Notes under the pieces: generated by a model | Databases searched by the model: none | Seen by the model: the letters and a program-made list of their open reading frames with translations, nothing else | What the model was told of the DNA's origin: nothing | Shown here: positions 15,374-23,976 of the stretch, in pieces | Layout of the letters: the number at the start of each line of letters is the position of its first letter | How positions within the stretch are numbered: position 1 is the first letter of the stretch | Program-made: the position numbers and the translations under genes | Assembly (NCBI RefSeq): GCF_000711955.1 | Contig: NZ_JONR01000011.1 | Location: 62,001-126,000 of the forward strand | Direction of reading: 5' to 3' | Source: Nevskia soli DSM 19509 | Lineage (GTDB): Bacteria > Pseudomonadota > Gammaproteobacteria > Nevskiales > Nevskiaceae | DNA: 64,000 nucleotides

Positions 15374-16477
15374 ATGAAGCACACTGCGCTCTTCTCCCCT
15401 CTTCAACTGGGAGCAATCCGGCTTCCAAACCGCATCGTGATGGCGCCGATGACCCGTATGCGAGCCGGCCCCGGAAACGTGCCCACTGCGCTGAACGCCG
15501 AGTACTACGCCCAGCGCGCTTCCGCTGGGTTGATCATCGCTGAGGGCACGGCCATCAGCGCCGACGCCCAGGGCTATCCGAATGCGCCTGGAATCTACAC
15601 CCCGGCACAAATCGCCGGCTGGAAGCGCGTCACCGACGCGGTCCACCACCGTGGCGGCCGCATCGTCCTGCAACTCGCACATAATGGGCGCAACTCCCAT
15701 TCCTCGCTCATGCCTGATGGCGGGCCACCGCGTGCGCCTTCCGCCACGGTGGCCAATATCCCGGCGTTGACCCGGGATTTCCAGCAAGTACCCCCGGAGA
15801 TGCCCAGAGAAGTCGGCATCGCGGAAATCGGGCAGATTGTCGCCAGCTTCCGTGAGGCGGCGGAGAAAGCCATGGAAGCCGGGTTTGATGGTGTGGAACT
15901 GCAAGGGGCCAACAGTCACCTTATCGACCAGTTCCTTGAGGATGGCACCAACCGGCGTCTCGATAGCTATGGCGGATCGCCTGAAAATCGGGCTCGTTTC
16001 CTTCTGGAGATTGTCGAGCAGGTTGGGAGCGCCGTCGGACATGATCGCCTTGGGGTGCGTCTGTCGCCGTTTGGCCAGTACGGCGGGATACACGACAGCA
16101 ACGTCCTGCAACTGTTCAGCATGGTGATCAAGTCCCTGAACGGCCACATCGCCTATCTGCACCTGATCGAGGGCCGCGGTTCCGAACTGGGCTTGAGCGA
16201 CACCCTGCACGCAGACGCCCTGAACAATGCCCGCTTGTTCCGCCCGGTTTTCAAAGGTCATCTGATCTCGGCGGCAGCTTATGCTCCGGATAGCGCAGTG
16301 CAGGCCGTCGAGTCGGCCTGGGCCGATGCCATCGCGTTTGGCCGCCACTTCCTGGCCAATCCCGACCTGGTCGAGCGCATCCGCGAAGGCTGGCCCCTGA
16401 TGCCCTACGATCGCTCGACCTTTTACGGTGGATCCGCTCATGGGTATACCGATTACGGCGTCCACGGTGTCGCGTGA
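15374..16477 (+). CDS. Old Yellow Enzyme-family protein with altered substrate-binding residues
   Basis: A 367-residue OYE homologue. The FMN-binding start APMTRMRAG, the SYGGSPENR block and the C-terminal FGRHFLANPDLVERI are conserved. In the substrate-binding segment it reads LQGANSHLIDQFL: His of the usual HxxN pair is Gln177, Asn180 is kept, and the tyrosine proton-donor position is His182. The companion at 9372 has the standard residues. The flavin site appears intact, so it may accept different substrates or use another proton donor. AGGAA lies before the ATG. Its stop overlaps the next start by four bases. Confidence 0.9.
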   Translation: MKHTALFSPLQLGAIRLPNRIVMAPMTRMRAGPGNVPTALNAEYYAQRASAGLIIAEGTAISADAQGYPNAPGIYTPAQIAGWKRVTDAVHHRGGRIVLQLAHNGRNSHSSLMPDGGPPRAPSATVANIPALTRDFQQVPPEMPREVGIAEIGQIVASFREAAEKAMEAGFDGVELQGANSHLIDQFLEDGTNRRLDSYGGSPENRARFLLEIVEQVGSAVGHDRLGVRLSPFGQYGGIHDSNVLQLFSMVIKSLNGHIAYLHLIEGRGSELGLSDTLHADALNNARLFRPVFKGHLISAAAYAPDSAVQAVESAWADAIAFGRHFLANPDLVERIREGWPLMPYDRSTFYGGSAHGYTDYGVHGVA

Positions 16478-17058
16478 GCGCGTCCACGCCTCCGGATCAT
16501 GTTGATCCGCTGCCTGGTACCCCCGGGAGCGCGATGAGCCTTTTCGATTGCGGCGACATACACCAAGCATTGCCGGGGCCGCTGGCCCGGGCCTTGGTCG
16601 GCCTTTGGGTTCTCGAGCGCTATTCGGAGACGGATGAGACAGGAACCGAGCGGCTGCCCTTCGGGTCCGCCGCGGAGGGTTTCCTGATTTATACAGTGGA
16701 CGGTTTCATGTCCGTGCAACTGATGAAGCCAGGGAGGCCGCCGCTCGGCCATGGAGCCTGGGGGCAGGGCCACGGAGAGCCCTACGAAGCCATTGCCAGC
16801 GGATACATTGCCTACTGCGGCCAGTATCGGGTCGACGAACCGCGAGCCGAAGTCGCTCACCTGGTCGTTGTAGCGCTGACACCCAACCTGATCGGCCAGC
16901 CGCAGCGGCGAACTGTTGAAATGGCAAACGATCGACTGGTGCTATCGGCGGGCTATTCCCGGCCGGACGGCGGCACGGTCGGATCCCGACTGCAGTGGCG
17001 GCGAAAAGCCGAACTGATTCCTGTCGTCTCCAAATGCAAGCAGGGAGATCCGATATGA
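16474..17058 (+). CDS. Lipocalin-like domain protein
   Basis: A 194-residue protein of the lipocalin-like (Lipocalin_5-type) family. LVGLWVLERYSE followed by FLIYTVDGFMSVQLMK and YIAYCGQYRVDE are the first strands of the barrel. The start is a GTG that overlaps the TGA of the OYE gene (GTGA), which fits translational coupling; an in-frame ATG at 16534 is an alternative. Members often neighbour polyketide-like or oxidoreductase genes and bind small hydrophobic molecules. No catalytic residues are evident. Confidence 0.78.
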   Translation: MSASTPPDHVDPLPGTPGSAMSLFDCGDIHQALPGPLARALVGLWVLERYSETDETGTERLPFGSAAEGFLIYTVDGFMSVQLMKPGRPPLGHGAWGQGHGEPYEAIASGYIAYCGQYRVDEPRAEVAHLVVVALTPNLIGQPQRRTVEMANDRLVLSAGYSRPDGGTVGSRLQWRRKAELIPVVSKCKQGDPI

Positions 17059-17489
17059 CAGCCGGCAATGTGCTCGATGCACAGAGAAACCTGTTCTACC
17101 GGGCCTTGATTGCCATGGACCTTGAACTCCTGGCGTCCGTGTACTCGGATGACTACATGCTGGTAAGAGCGGATGGGACCGTCCTCGACAAGCAAGATGT
17201 TCTGGACGACTTGAAGCGAGGATCGCTGCGGTTCAAGTCCATAGAGCTGTTCGACGAACGTATTCGCATCTGCGGCGACCACGCCATCCTCACCGGTGAA
17301 AGCCGGGTTGTTTCAACCCGCTCCGGCAAGGAACTGTCGCTGCACTTTCGGCTGGTGGCGTTATGGATACAGTCGTCACCTGCTCTTCAGCTGGCTTATT
17401 TCCAGAGCACGACGATCGATAGAAGTCCCGATATTACGCTTGCAGGGCAGGCCATCGTGGCGCCCAGCCAACAAAGAGGTCGCTCATGA
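17055..17489 (+). CDS. DUF4440-type NTF2-fold protein
   Basis: A 144-residue NTF2-like protein. FYRALIAMDLELLASVYSDD and LVRADGTVLDKQDVLDDLKR are the DUF4440/SnoaL-like N-terminal helices, followed by strands around DHAILTGESRVV. The ATG overlaps the lipocalin-like stop (ATGA) and its own stop overlaps the next ATG, so it belongs to a tightly coupled run of genes. Its function is presumably small-molecule binding; no catalytic assignment is possible. Confidence 0.82.
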   Translation: MTAGNVLDAQRNLFYRALIAMDLELLASVYSDDYMLVRADGTVLDKQDVLDDLKRGSLRFKSIELFDERIRICGDHAILTGESRVVSTRSGKELSLHFRLVALWIQSSPALQLAYFQSTTIDRSPDITLAGQAIVAPSQQRGRS

Positions 17490-17884
17490 ACAACACCGGA
17501 ATGGCGCAGGGTGCGCTCGAGATCGTCAAGTCCTTCTACAGCGGAGGGGCGCGTGGCGAAATCACGAGCTTTGCGGATCGTCTCTCTGATCGCTTTGAGC
17601 TGTTCGTTCCCGGGTATCTGCCGTGGGGCGGCCACTTCAACAAAGCGCAATATCTGGAGCTCTTGCCGCGTGTCGCGGACACACTCGATTTCTCGAAGCT
17701 GCGCTACATCAGCCTGACTGCACAAGGCGGACACGTCGTCGCTCTGATTGATATCGGGGTTCGAGGCACGGAACAGAGCGTCATCATTTCGGAGCACTGG
17801 GATATCGAGAACGACCTGGCCACACGCCTATTGGTTGCCTATTTCGATCCAAAAGTCCTTCTGGATCGCGTGGCAGCTGTTTAA
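17486..17884 (+). CDS. SnoaL-like protein
   Basis: A 132-residue SnoaL-like NTF2-fold protein, with ALEIVKSFYSGGARGEITSF at the N terminus, the pocket-forming FVPGYLPWGGHFNKAQYLEL, and SVIISEHWDIENDLATRLL at the C terminus. It is translationally coupled to the previous gene by an ATGA overlap. It is the third NTF2-fold gene of this cluster, which suggests different substrates or successive steps rather than redundancy. Confidence 0.82.
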   Translation: MNNTGMAQGALEIVKSFYSGGARGEITSFADRLSDRFELFVPGYLPWGGHFNKAQYLELLPRVADTLDFSKLRYISLTAQGGHVVALIDIGVRGTEQSVIISEHWDIENDLATRLLVAYFDPKVLLDRVAAV

Positions 17885-17912
17885 CCCGAACCAACTCAAA
17901 CTGGTGCATTCA

Positions 17913-18800
17913 ATGGCTAACCAAGACTATTCGCGGCGTGACAGCGTGGTGCGTCACAACATTTATGCGTCCGTTCGGCGTCGTGACGGCGTTCCTTCTG
18001 AAATGTTCGAAACGTACTGGCGCGACGTACACAGCACTCTGTGCTCCCGGCTGCCCGGCCTCGGCTTCTATGTACAGCAGCACTTCGACAGGTCCCACTC
18101 CGCCAATCTGTGGCCCATCGCCGACGGTGTGAGGCCGATTCTGGCGGTGCTGGACGGGTCCGCGGAACTCGGGTTCGAGAATGCAGAAAATCAGGCCATC
18201 TTTGCAAAAGCCGGAACCATTCTCTATCAGGACGAGGCGAATTTCATTGGCGAAGCGGTCGCCTATGCGCTGCCGACTGGATCAACGACTTACGTTGATC
18301 GGGAGGAGGACGGTTGCCGAAATGGGCCGGACCGATATCACCGCGTGCACGTATATATGAACAAAAGGACCGATGTCGATGCAACGGGGTGGCTTCGCGA
18401 GACCAGCGCCGAGCTGGCACGAACCGATGTTGTTCAAAAGTGGAAACTCCATCTGCCCGATGCATACGACAACGCGCACCCGGCTCCGCCCAGTCCGGGA
18501 GTCGCGCATATCGTGGATGACGATCGCCTGAATCTGGCGGTTATCGAGGCGGCCTTTCCAAGTGCCCGGGCGGCGCGCGAGTTCTTCCGGTCCCCCGCAT
18601 TTCAACATGTTTTATCCCATCAAAGGGAGTTTGTGGCCGCTTTGGGCGCCTACAAAGTCAAAGGGTTCTACACCTTCGTCCGGGGCGGGCGTCCCACGAC
18701 GGCCGGCCTTCGAGGCAGCCGGGCGGCAGAACTCATCGAATCCGCTGGCGCAGTCAATCAGATTGAACAATCGGTTGTGTCCATGTTCGCACCTCGCTGA
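17913..18800 (+). CDS. EthD-domain protein
   Basis: A 295-residue protein with two dimeric alpha/beta-barrel (EthD-like) halves. The first, at about residues 15-125, has MFETYWRDVHSTLCSRLPGL, the typical EthD H-containing block. The second, at about 150-260, includes HRVHVYMNKRTDVDATGWL and the EAAFPSARAAREFFRSPAFQ helix. EthD-type proteins are needed in ether and aromatic degradation, often with unclear catalysis. The ATG at 17913 is chosen because the longer frame overlaps the previous gene. It is the last plus-strand gene of the cluster. Confidence 0.8.
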   Translation: MANQDYSRRDSVVRHNIYASVRRRDGVPSEMFETYWRDVHSTLCSRLPGLGFYVQQHFDRSHSANLWPIADGVRPILAVLDGSAELGFENAENQAIFAKAGTILYQDEANFIGEAVAYALPTGSTTYVDREEDGCRNGPDRYHRVHVYMNKRTDVDATGWLRETSAELARTDVVQKWKLHLPDAYDNAHPAPPSPGVAHIVDDDRLNLAVIEAAFPSARAAREFFRSPAFQHVLSHQREFVAALGAYKVKGFYTFVRGGRPTTAGLRGSRAAELIESAGAVNQIEQSVVSMFAPR

Positions 18801-18880
18801 TCGTGCGCTGTATGACCGTATGGTGCCGCGTGATACCGAAATCTGGTGGCTGGGTTTCCGCTCTCCTTGAGCCCCAGCCC

Positions 18881-19255
18881 TCAGGAGTCTTGTTCCGGTA
18901 GGACAACGACACGGCGGCCATATCGTCTCCCGTCAATGGAGTAGGCGCCCGGTCCCAGGAGTGATAGTGCGATCGCCTGGAGGATGGCAACTGCGGCCTG
19001 CAGCGGATCCGGGGTCCCGGGTACGACCAAAAAGGTGATCTGGGCAGCGATTGCGATCAGGCAGCACAGCGGGGTCCACACTCCCAGGAACAAGCTAGCA
19101 GTTACCGAGCCCATTAGGGCCAAAGTCGGCGGATAACCTGCCGTGTCCGGTTGCGAATGTGCAAGTGCCAAGATGGATTCGGCGACACAAGCCCTCAGCA
19201 TGATCAGAGCGCAACCTGCCGCTCCTGAGGGGAACCCGGAAAACAGTCTTTGCAT
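18881..19255 (-). CDS. DoxX-like small membrane protein
   Basis: A 124-residue membrane protein with three to four hydrophobic segments (for example LGVWTPLCCLIAIAAQITFL). The C-terminal GPGAYSIDGRRYGRRVVVL is the signature end of DoxX-like proteins. The ATG at 19255 gives the usual MQRLFSGFP start; a GTG at 19285 is possible. DoxX-like proteins are often associated with redox enzymes or quinone metabolism. It is convergent with the EthD gene and diverges from the sensor kinase gene at 19384. Confidence 0.75.
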   Translation of the reverse strand: MQRLFSGFPSGAAGCALIMLRACVAESILALAHSQPDTAGYPPTLALMGSVTASLFLGVWTPLCCLIAIAAQITFLVVPGTPDPLQAAVAILQAIALSLLGPGAYSIDGRRYGRRVVVLPEQDS

Positions 19256-19383
19256 CCGCGGAGGATAGGCTTCCGCAGGTCCCACTCCGCACCTCGCAAT
19301 GACTAGATCAGCATGGCCCTTTAGGGGGGGAACGATACGGCTCGAAGTAGCGTACGATCAGGCACCTGCCCGGGGACGGAACA

Positions 19384-22300
19384 ATGAGACGTGAAAGAGG
19401 GAAACTCGTCTCCGGCGGCATGATTTACGCGCTATCCGTAAGTCTCCTCCTGGGCTTTTGTCCGGCGCGCAGCTTTGCTCTTGGGCCGCCCAAGCAATTG
19501 CGGCAGTCTGGTCATACCGCCTGGCGCGTGCAGGATGGCGTCTTCAGCGGTGTTCCGGCCGCGATTGCCCAGACCGGTGATGGTTATCTGTGGATCGGCA
19601 CCAGCAATGGATTGACGCGGTTTGACGGCACGCGCTTTGTTGCTTGGACCCCGCCGGCCGGCGTGCGCATTCCCAACATGAATGTGACCTCCCTGCTCGG
19701 CTCGAGCGATGGCAGTTTGTGGATCGGAACCGCCGGCGGATTGGCGCGGTTGAAGAGCGGTACGGCTACCTCATATGCCGACATCACCGGTCGGATTCAG
19801 GGGATTGTAGAAGACCCCAGTGGATCGATCTGGATTGGGCGGACGAGAACTGCCGTCGGTAAGGGGCCGCTGTGCCAGATAACCGGTACGACGTCGCACT
19901 GCTTTGGAAACGCTGATGGAATACCGGCGCCGTACGTGCCAACGCTTGCGCTGGATCCACAAGGGTATTTGTGGCTTGGTCATAGCAGTTCGATTACCCG
20001 TTGGAAGACCGGTTCGGCTACTACTTTCGAGATGCCCGCTCTGAAGACGGCAGATGGCCTCGAGGGCCTTGGTGCAACGCTCGTCGATCAGGATGGGTCG
20101 ATCCTTGTCGGCGTTCAAAGAGCAGGCCCAGGGCTAGGACTGCAACGATTGCTGAATGGACACTGGGATTCGTTCGCTGCGCGCGGGCTCGACGGCAGCA
20201 CATTGGAGGTATCCGCGCTGCTCAAGGATCGAAAGGGTGCCTTGTGGATAGGAACGGTCGGTGACGGAATTGTTCACGTCCAGGGTGATGTTGTTGACCA
20301 CTATCGAAGGTCGGATGGTTTATCCAGCGATGGAGTGAAGCAGATCTTTGAGGACAGGGAAGGCAATGTTTGGATTGTCACGTCCCTGGGGATGGACCGA
20401 TTCCGAGACCTCAAGGTCATCACGTTCTCCAAAGCAGAAGGCTTGAGCGAGAATGTCGTGCAATCCGTGCTTGCGGGTCGTGATGGCTCCATCTGGATCG
20501 GCAACTTTGGGTCGTTGGACTCGATCAAGAACGGTCAGATCCTCCACTTGACCAAGAAGTCTGGACTTCCTGGGGAACGAGTGACCTCTCTCCTCGAAGA
20601 CCACACCGGCGCCGTGTGGGTGGGTGTAGACAACCAGCTCTACGTCTACGACCAAAGGGTTTTCCAGTTGTTGAAGCCACCCGGACGAGATCAACTCGGC
20701 ACCGTAATAAGCATGACCGAGGATTCGGCCCACGACCTGTGGGTTGCAACCGCAAGTCCGCTCTCCTTGCTCCGTATTCATGAGCGCAAGTTCGTCGAAG
20801 AGTATCCAGCTGATCGCGTACCATCAACAATGGCAATTGTGGCTGGAGAGCGCGGCATTTTCCTTGGGCTGATAGACGGTCGGCTGGGTCTCCTGCGTGA
20901 CGGCAAGCTCGAAACCTTCGATTTGTGGTCTCCGAATCCAAATCATGACCGCATAGGGAGTCTGATTCAGGGGCTAGACGGATCAATCTGGGCCAACTCA
21001 ACTGGCGGACTGGTTGGTTGGAAGAATGGGATCCGGAAAATCCTTGATGAGAAGAATGGTTTGCCGTGCAGGCGGATTAATTCCTTGGTCATGGCCACAA
21101 ACGGCGACTTGTGGCTGTCCCAGCCCTGCGGCTTTACGAGGGTTCCGAGTGAACAGTTGGAAGCAGCATGGAATAACCCATCTCCCATGCTCAAGGTTGA
21201 AACCCTAGATGTATTCGATGGCGCACAGAGTGGACGATCGGTCTTTGCGCCCTCTGCAACTGCCGCTGCAGACGGCACGCTTTGGTTTGCGAACGAAACC
21301 GACTTGCAGATGATTGATCCGAGCGACTTGCGACAGAATTCCCTGGTGCCGCCTGTGCATATCGAAGGGGTCATAGCCGACCATCATGATTACTCCTCCG
21401 CTCAATTTCTCAGGCTCCCTGCTCTGACCAGGGACGTTGAGATCGACTACACCGCATTGAGCCTCGGTGTTCCTCAAAAGGTGCGATTCCGATACAAGCT
21501 CGAAGGGTGGGACAAGGACTGGCAGGATCCCGGCGCGCGCCGGCAGGCTTTTTACACCAACCTGAGCCCGGGAAGCTACAGGTTTCGGGTGATCGCGAGC
21601 AACGATGATGGTGTATGGAACGAAGACGGGGCGACCTTGGCCTTCGATATCGAGGCCGCGTTCTACCAGACGGCATGGTTTCTTGTGAGCTGCCTTTTGG
21701 CGTCAGCTTTGCTTCTTTACCTGTTGTACAGATTCAGGCTTCGGCAATTGGCCGGCCAGATCAAGGCGCGAATGCTTGAGCGTTTGTCAGAGCGGGAACG
21801 CATTGCCCGCGATCTGCACGACACTTTTTTTCAAGGCATCCAGGGACTGCTCCTCAGATTCAATAGCGCCACTTCGCAACTCGCCTCCACTGAGCCGGCA
21901 CGTGCAGTTTTCATCGAAACACTGGAGCAATCGGATCGTGTCATGCTTGAAGGCCGCAAGCTGGTGCTGGATCTCCGTGCGGTCGGGACTGAAGCGCTGG
22001 ACTTGCCGGAATCCCTGGCTCAGGCGGCCGAGGAGTTCAACACGCTGAACCGGACCGAATTCCGGGTTGTCGTGACAGGACAGTCCCGCCCGCTGCAACG
22101 CACGTGCGCCGGAGAGCTCTACCTTCTCGGAAGAGAAGCGATATACAACGCGTTCAATCATGCAAACGCCGGCAAGATCGAGGTGGAACTTGACTTTGAA
22201 GCCGCTGGGCTAAGGATTCGAATTACCGATAACGGGGCCGGCATCGACGATCAGGTTCTCATCGACGGCGTGCGGGCCGGTCACTGGGGCCTCACTGGAA

Positions 22301-22479
22301 TGCGGGAGCGAGCGCAGAAGTTGAGCGCAAAGCTGACGATCAGGAGCCGTAAAGGTGCCGGAACGGAGATAGAAATATCGGTGCCTGCCGCAGTCGCATA
22401 CCTGGTCGTAAGCAGGACTCTATTTGGTGTCTGGTGTTTGGCCTGGATGCGTAAGCTCAAGCCTGTAATTGGCGGGTGA
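19384..22479 (+). CDS. Periplasmic-propeller sensor histidine kinase (reg_prop/Y_Y_Y/HisKA_3)
   Basis: A 1031-residue one-piece sensor kinase. A signal-like N terminus (residues 1-34) is followed by repeated reg_prop strands forming periplasmic beta-propellers (GDGYLWIGTSNGLTRFDG, DGSLWIGTAGGLARL and others, residues 60-620). Then come a Y_Y_Y domain (about 685-750), a membrane helix near 760-783, and a HisKA_3 domain with phospho-acceptor His812 in ARDLHDTFFQGIQGLLLR. The HATPase_c domain has its N-box in REAIYNAFNHAN. It ends in an odd hydrophobic tail. No receiver domain is present; the NarL-type regulator at 8565 is the likely partner. GC is lower than in flanking genes. Confidence 0.92.
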   Translation: MRRERGKLVSGGMIYALSVSLLLGFCPARSFALGPPKQLRQSGHTAWRVQDGVFSGVPAAIAQTGDGYLWIGTSNGLTRFDGTRFVAWTPPAGVRIPNMNVTSLLGSSDGSLWIGTAGGLARLKSGTATSYADITGRIQGIVEDPSGSIWIGRTRTAVGKGPLCQITGTTSHCFGNADGIPAPYVPTLALDPQGYLWLGHSSSITRWKTGSATTFEMPALKTADGLEGLGATLVDQDGSILVGVQRAGPGLGLQRLLNGHWDSFAARGLDGSTLEVSALLKDRKGALWIGTVGDGIVHVQGDVVDHYRRSDGLSSDGVKQIFEDREGNVWIVTSLGMDRFRDLKVITFSKAEGLSENVVQSVLAGRDGSIWIGNFGSLDSIKNGQILHLTKKSGLPGERVTSLLEDHTGAVWVGVDNQLYVYDQRVFQLLKPPGRDQLGTVISMTEDSAHDLWVATASPLSLLRIHERKFVEEYPADRVPSTMAIVAGERGIFLGLIDGRLGLLRDGKLETFDLWSPNPNHDRIGSLIQGLDGSIWANSTGGLVGWKNGIRKILDEKNGLPCRRINSLVMATNGDLWLSQPCGFTRVPSEQLEAAWNNPSPMLKVETLDVFDGAQSGRSVFAPSATAAADGTLWFANETDLQMIDPSDLRQNSLVPPVHIEGVIADHHDYSSAQFLRLPALTRDVEIDYTALSLGVPQKVRFRYKLEGWDKDWQDPGARRQAFYTNLSPGSYRFRVIASNDDGVWNEDGATLAFDIEAAFYQTAWFLVSCLLASALLLYLLYRFRLRQLAGQIKARMLERLSERERIARDLHDTFFQGIQGLLLRFNSATSQLASTEPARAVFIETLEQSDRVMLEGRKLVLDLRAVGTEALDLPESLAQAAEEFNTLNRTEFRVVVTGQSRPLQRTCAGELYLLGREAIYNAFNHANAGKIEVELDFEAAGLRIRITDNGAGIDDQVLIDGVRAGHWGLTGMRERAQKLSAKLTIRSRKGAGTEIEISVPAAVAYLVVSRTLFGVWCLAWMRKLKPVIGG

Positions 22480-22484
22480 CACAG

Positions 22485-23189
22485 CTAGCTCGCCGAGGCA
22501 TGCGCCAACACCAGCACCGCCTTGTCCCGATAACGCTCCGGAAACAACCGCTTCAGGTTTTCCACCTTGGGCAGGTCGTTGATGGCGATATACGGATAGT
22601 CCGGATTCAGCGTCAGGAAATCCTGGTGGTAATCCTCGGCCGGAAAGAAGCCCGGCGCCGGATCGGTTTGGGTGACGATGGGCCGGGAGAAAACCTTGGC
22701 CTGGTTGAGCTGGGCGATGTAGCTGTCGGCCACCCGCTGCTGCACGGCGTTCTGCGGGAAGATGGCGGAGCGGTACTGCTTGCCGCTGTCCGGCCCCTGC
22801 CGGTTGAGCTGGGTCGGGTCGTGCGCCACCGAGAAGAAGATCTGCAACAGCCGGCCGTAGCTGATCTGTTTCGGATCGTAGGTGACCTGCACCGACTCGG
22901 CGTGGCCGGTATCGCCCAGGCCCACCATCTGGTAGTGCGCGGTGGCGGCGCTGCCGCCGGCATAGCCGGACACCGCGCCGCTCACGCCCCTGACGTGCTG
23001 GAACACGCCCTGCACGCCCCAGAAGCAGCCGCCGGCGAACACCGCGGTTCCGGAAGCGCTGCCGGTGGCCGCCGGCTCATCCACCGCCGGCGGCGGCACC
23101 AGGCGTGCCGGCCCTTCCGAGTACGCCGGAAACTGGCAGAACAGCGCCACACCGGCGGCGAGGCCCAGGGCTGCGATCCATTTGTTCAT
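22485..23189 (-). CDS. msrA: Peptide-methionine (S)-S-oxide reductase, exported
   Basis: A 234-residue MsrA that reduces the S-epimer of methionine sulfoxide in oxidised proteins. The catalytic Cys55 lies in the family motif GGCFWG, and FFPAEDYHQDF and GYAGG are conserved. Residues 1-25 form a Sec signal peptide (WIAALGLAAGVALFCQFPAYS), so the enzyme should work in the periplasm. It lies four bases after msrB on the same strand and is probably co-transcribed. It is convergent with the sensor kinase, whose stop is five bases away. Confidence 0.95.
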   Translation of the reverse strand: MNKWIAALGLAAGVALFCQFPAYSEGPARLVPPPAVDEPAATGSASGTAVFAGGCFWGVQGVFQHVRGVSGAVSGYAGGSAATAHYQMVGLGDTGHAESVQVTYDPKQISYGRLLQIFFSVAHDPTQLNRQGPDSGKQYRSAIFPQNAVQQRVADSYIAQLNQAKVFSRPIVTQTDPAPGFFPAEDYHQDFLTLNPDYPYIAINDLPKVENLKRLFPERYRDKAVLVLAHASAS

Positions 23190-23193
23190 GGCA

Positions 23194-23682
23194 TCAGGCC
23201 TGAGCGGTCTTGAAGGTCATGGCCACGCCGTTCATGCAGTAGCGCAGGCCGGTGGGCCGCGGGCCGTCGTCGAAGACGTGGCCGAGGTGGCCGCCGCAGC
23301 GGGCGCAACGCACCTCGGTGCGCTCCATGCCCAGGGTACGGTCGCCGCGCTCCGTCACGGCTTTGTCCAGCGGCTTCCAGAAGCTGGGCCAGCCGGTGCC
23401 GCTGTCGAACTTGGTCTTCGACGAGAACAGTTCCTGCGCGCAGCCGGCGCAGGCGAACACGCCCTCGCGGTGCTCGTCGTTGAGCGGACTGCTGTAGGGC
23501 CGCTCGGTGCCTTCCTGCCGCAGCACATCGTATTGAGCGGGCGTCAGCAGCTTGCGCCATTCCGCATCGGTATGGGTCAAAGGGTAGGTCTCCGTGCTTG
23601 CCGACTGGGCGCGGGTGCCGATCAGGGCAAGCGCGAGAGCCGCCGCGCCGCCGCCGAGCAAACGCCTTCTGTCATGGTCCAT
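23194..23682 (-). CDS. msrB: Peptide-methionine (R)-S-oxide reductase, Tat-exported
   Basis: A 162-residue MsrB for the R-epimer of methionine sulfoxide. Zinc ligands are Cys78/Cys81 and Cys126/Cys129. The catalytic Cys149 is in RYCMNG, and GTGWPSFWKP is conserved. The N terminus MDHDRRRLLGGGAAALALAL has a twin-arginine signal, so export is likely by Tat while its partner MsrA uses Sec. A perfect AGGAGGT six bases before the ATG at 23682 fixes the start. The two reductases form a small periplasmic protein-repair operon. Confidence 0.95.
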   Translation of the reverse strand: MDHDRRRLLGGGAAALALALIGTRAQSASTETYPLTHTDAEWRKLLTPAQYDVLRQEGTERPYSSPLNDEHREGVFACAGCAQELFSSKTKFDSGTGWPSFWKPLDKAVTERGDRTLGMERTEVRCARCGGHLGHVFDDGPRPTGLRYCMNGVAMTFKTAQA

Positions 23683-23903
23683 GGCCACCTCCTGTGGTCG
23701 CCGTCCGGGAGGAGTATTCAAGCCTCCACCATGGGGACAGCTTAACGCCCGCTCCGTGCGGTGAAAGTGCCGGGCGTCCGGACAATGTGTTCGTAAATCC
23801 CCAACGCGGTTTGCACCAACGCGGGTTGCACCTTGAATACGAAAAACCGGCGAAATCCGATGCGCAAGACATAATTTGGCATCTGTTTTGCTATATTTAT
23901 CCC

Positions 23904-23976
23904 GCCGGCCATTGCAGACCGGCACAGGACACAGACGTCCACGCCGCGGCCACCGCCGCAGCGTGGACTTTTTTTT
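23904..23976 (+). ncRNA. Candidate small RNA between msrBA and the cupredoxin gene
   Basis: Downstream of an AT-rich promoter-like patch, a stretch of about 70 bases folds into two hairpins: GCCGG/CCGGC at 23904-23923, and an 8-base-pair terminator stem at 23937-23968 ending in eight T residues. No open frame of note lies within it, and the gene to its left is on the other strand, so a plus-strand transcript ending here should be non-coding. The promoter match is poor (TTGGCA and TATATT are too close together), so the 5' end is a guess. Confidence 0.4.
23937..23976 (+). terminator. Intrinsic terminator in the msrB-cupredoxin gap
   Basis: GTCCACGC at 23937-23944 pairs with GCGTGGAC at 23961-23968, with a nested GCGG/CCGC stem in the loop, and is followed directly by eight T residues. 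This is a strong Rho-independent terminator on the plus strand with no upstream plus-strand gene for more than 1 kb. Confidence 0.75.

Noticed and set aside
9372..18800. The cluster as a polyketide biosynthesis cluster, because of SnoaL-like and EthD proteins
   Set aside because: No ketosynthase, acyl carrier protein or other chain-building enzyme is present. Uptake and conversion of an existing compound fits better.
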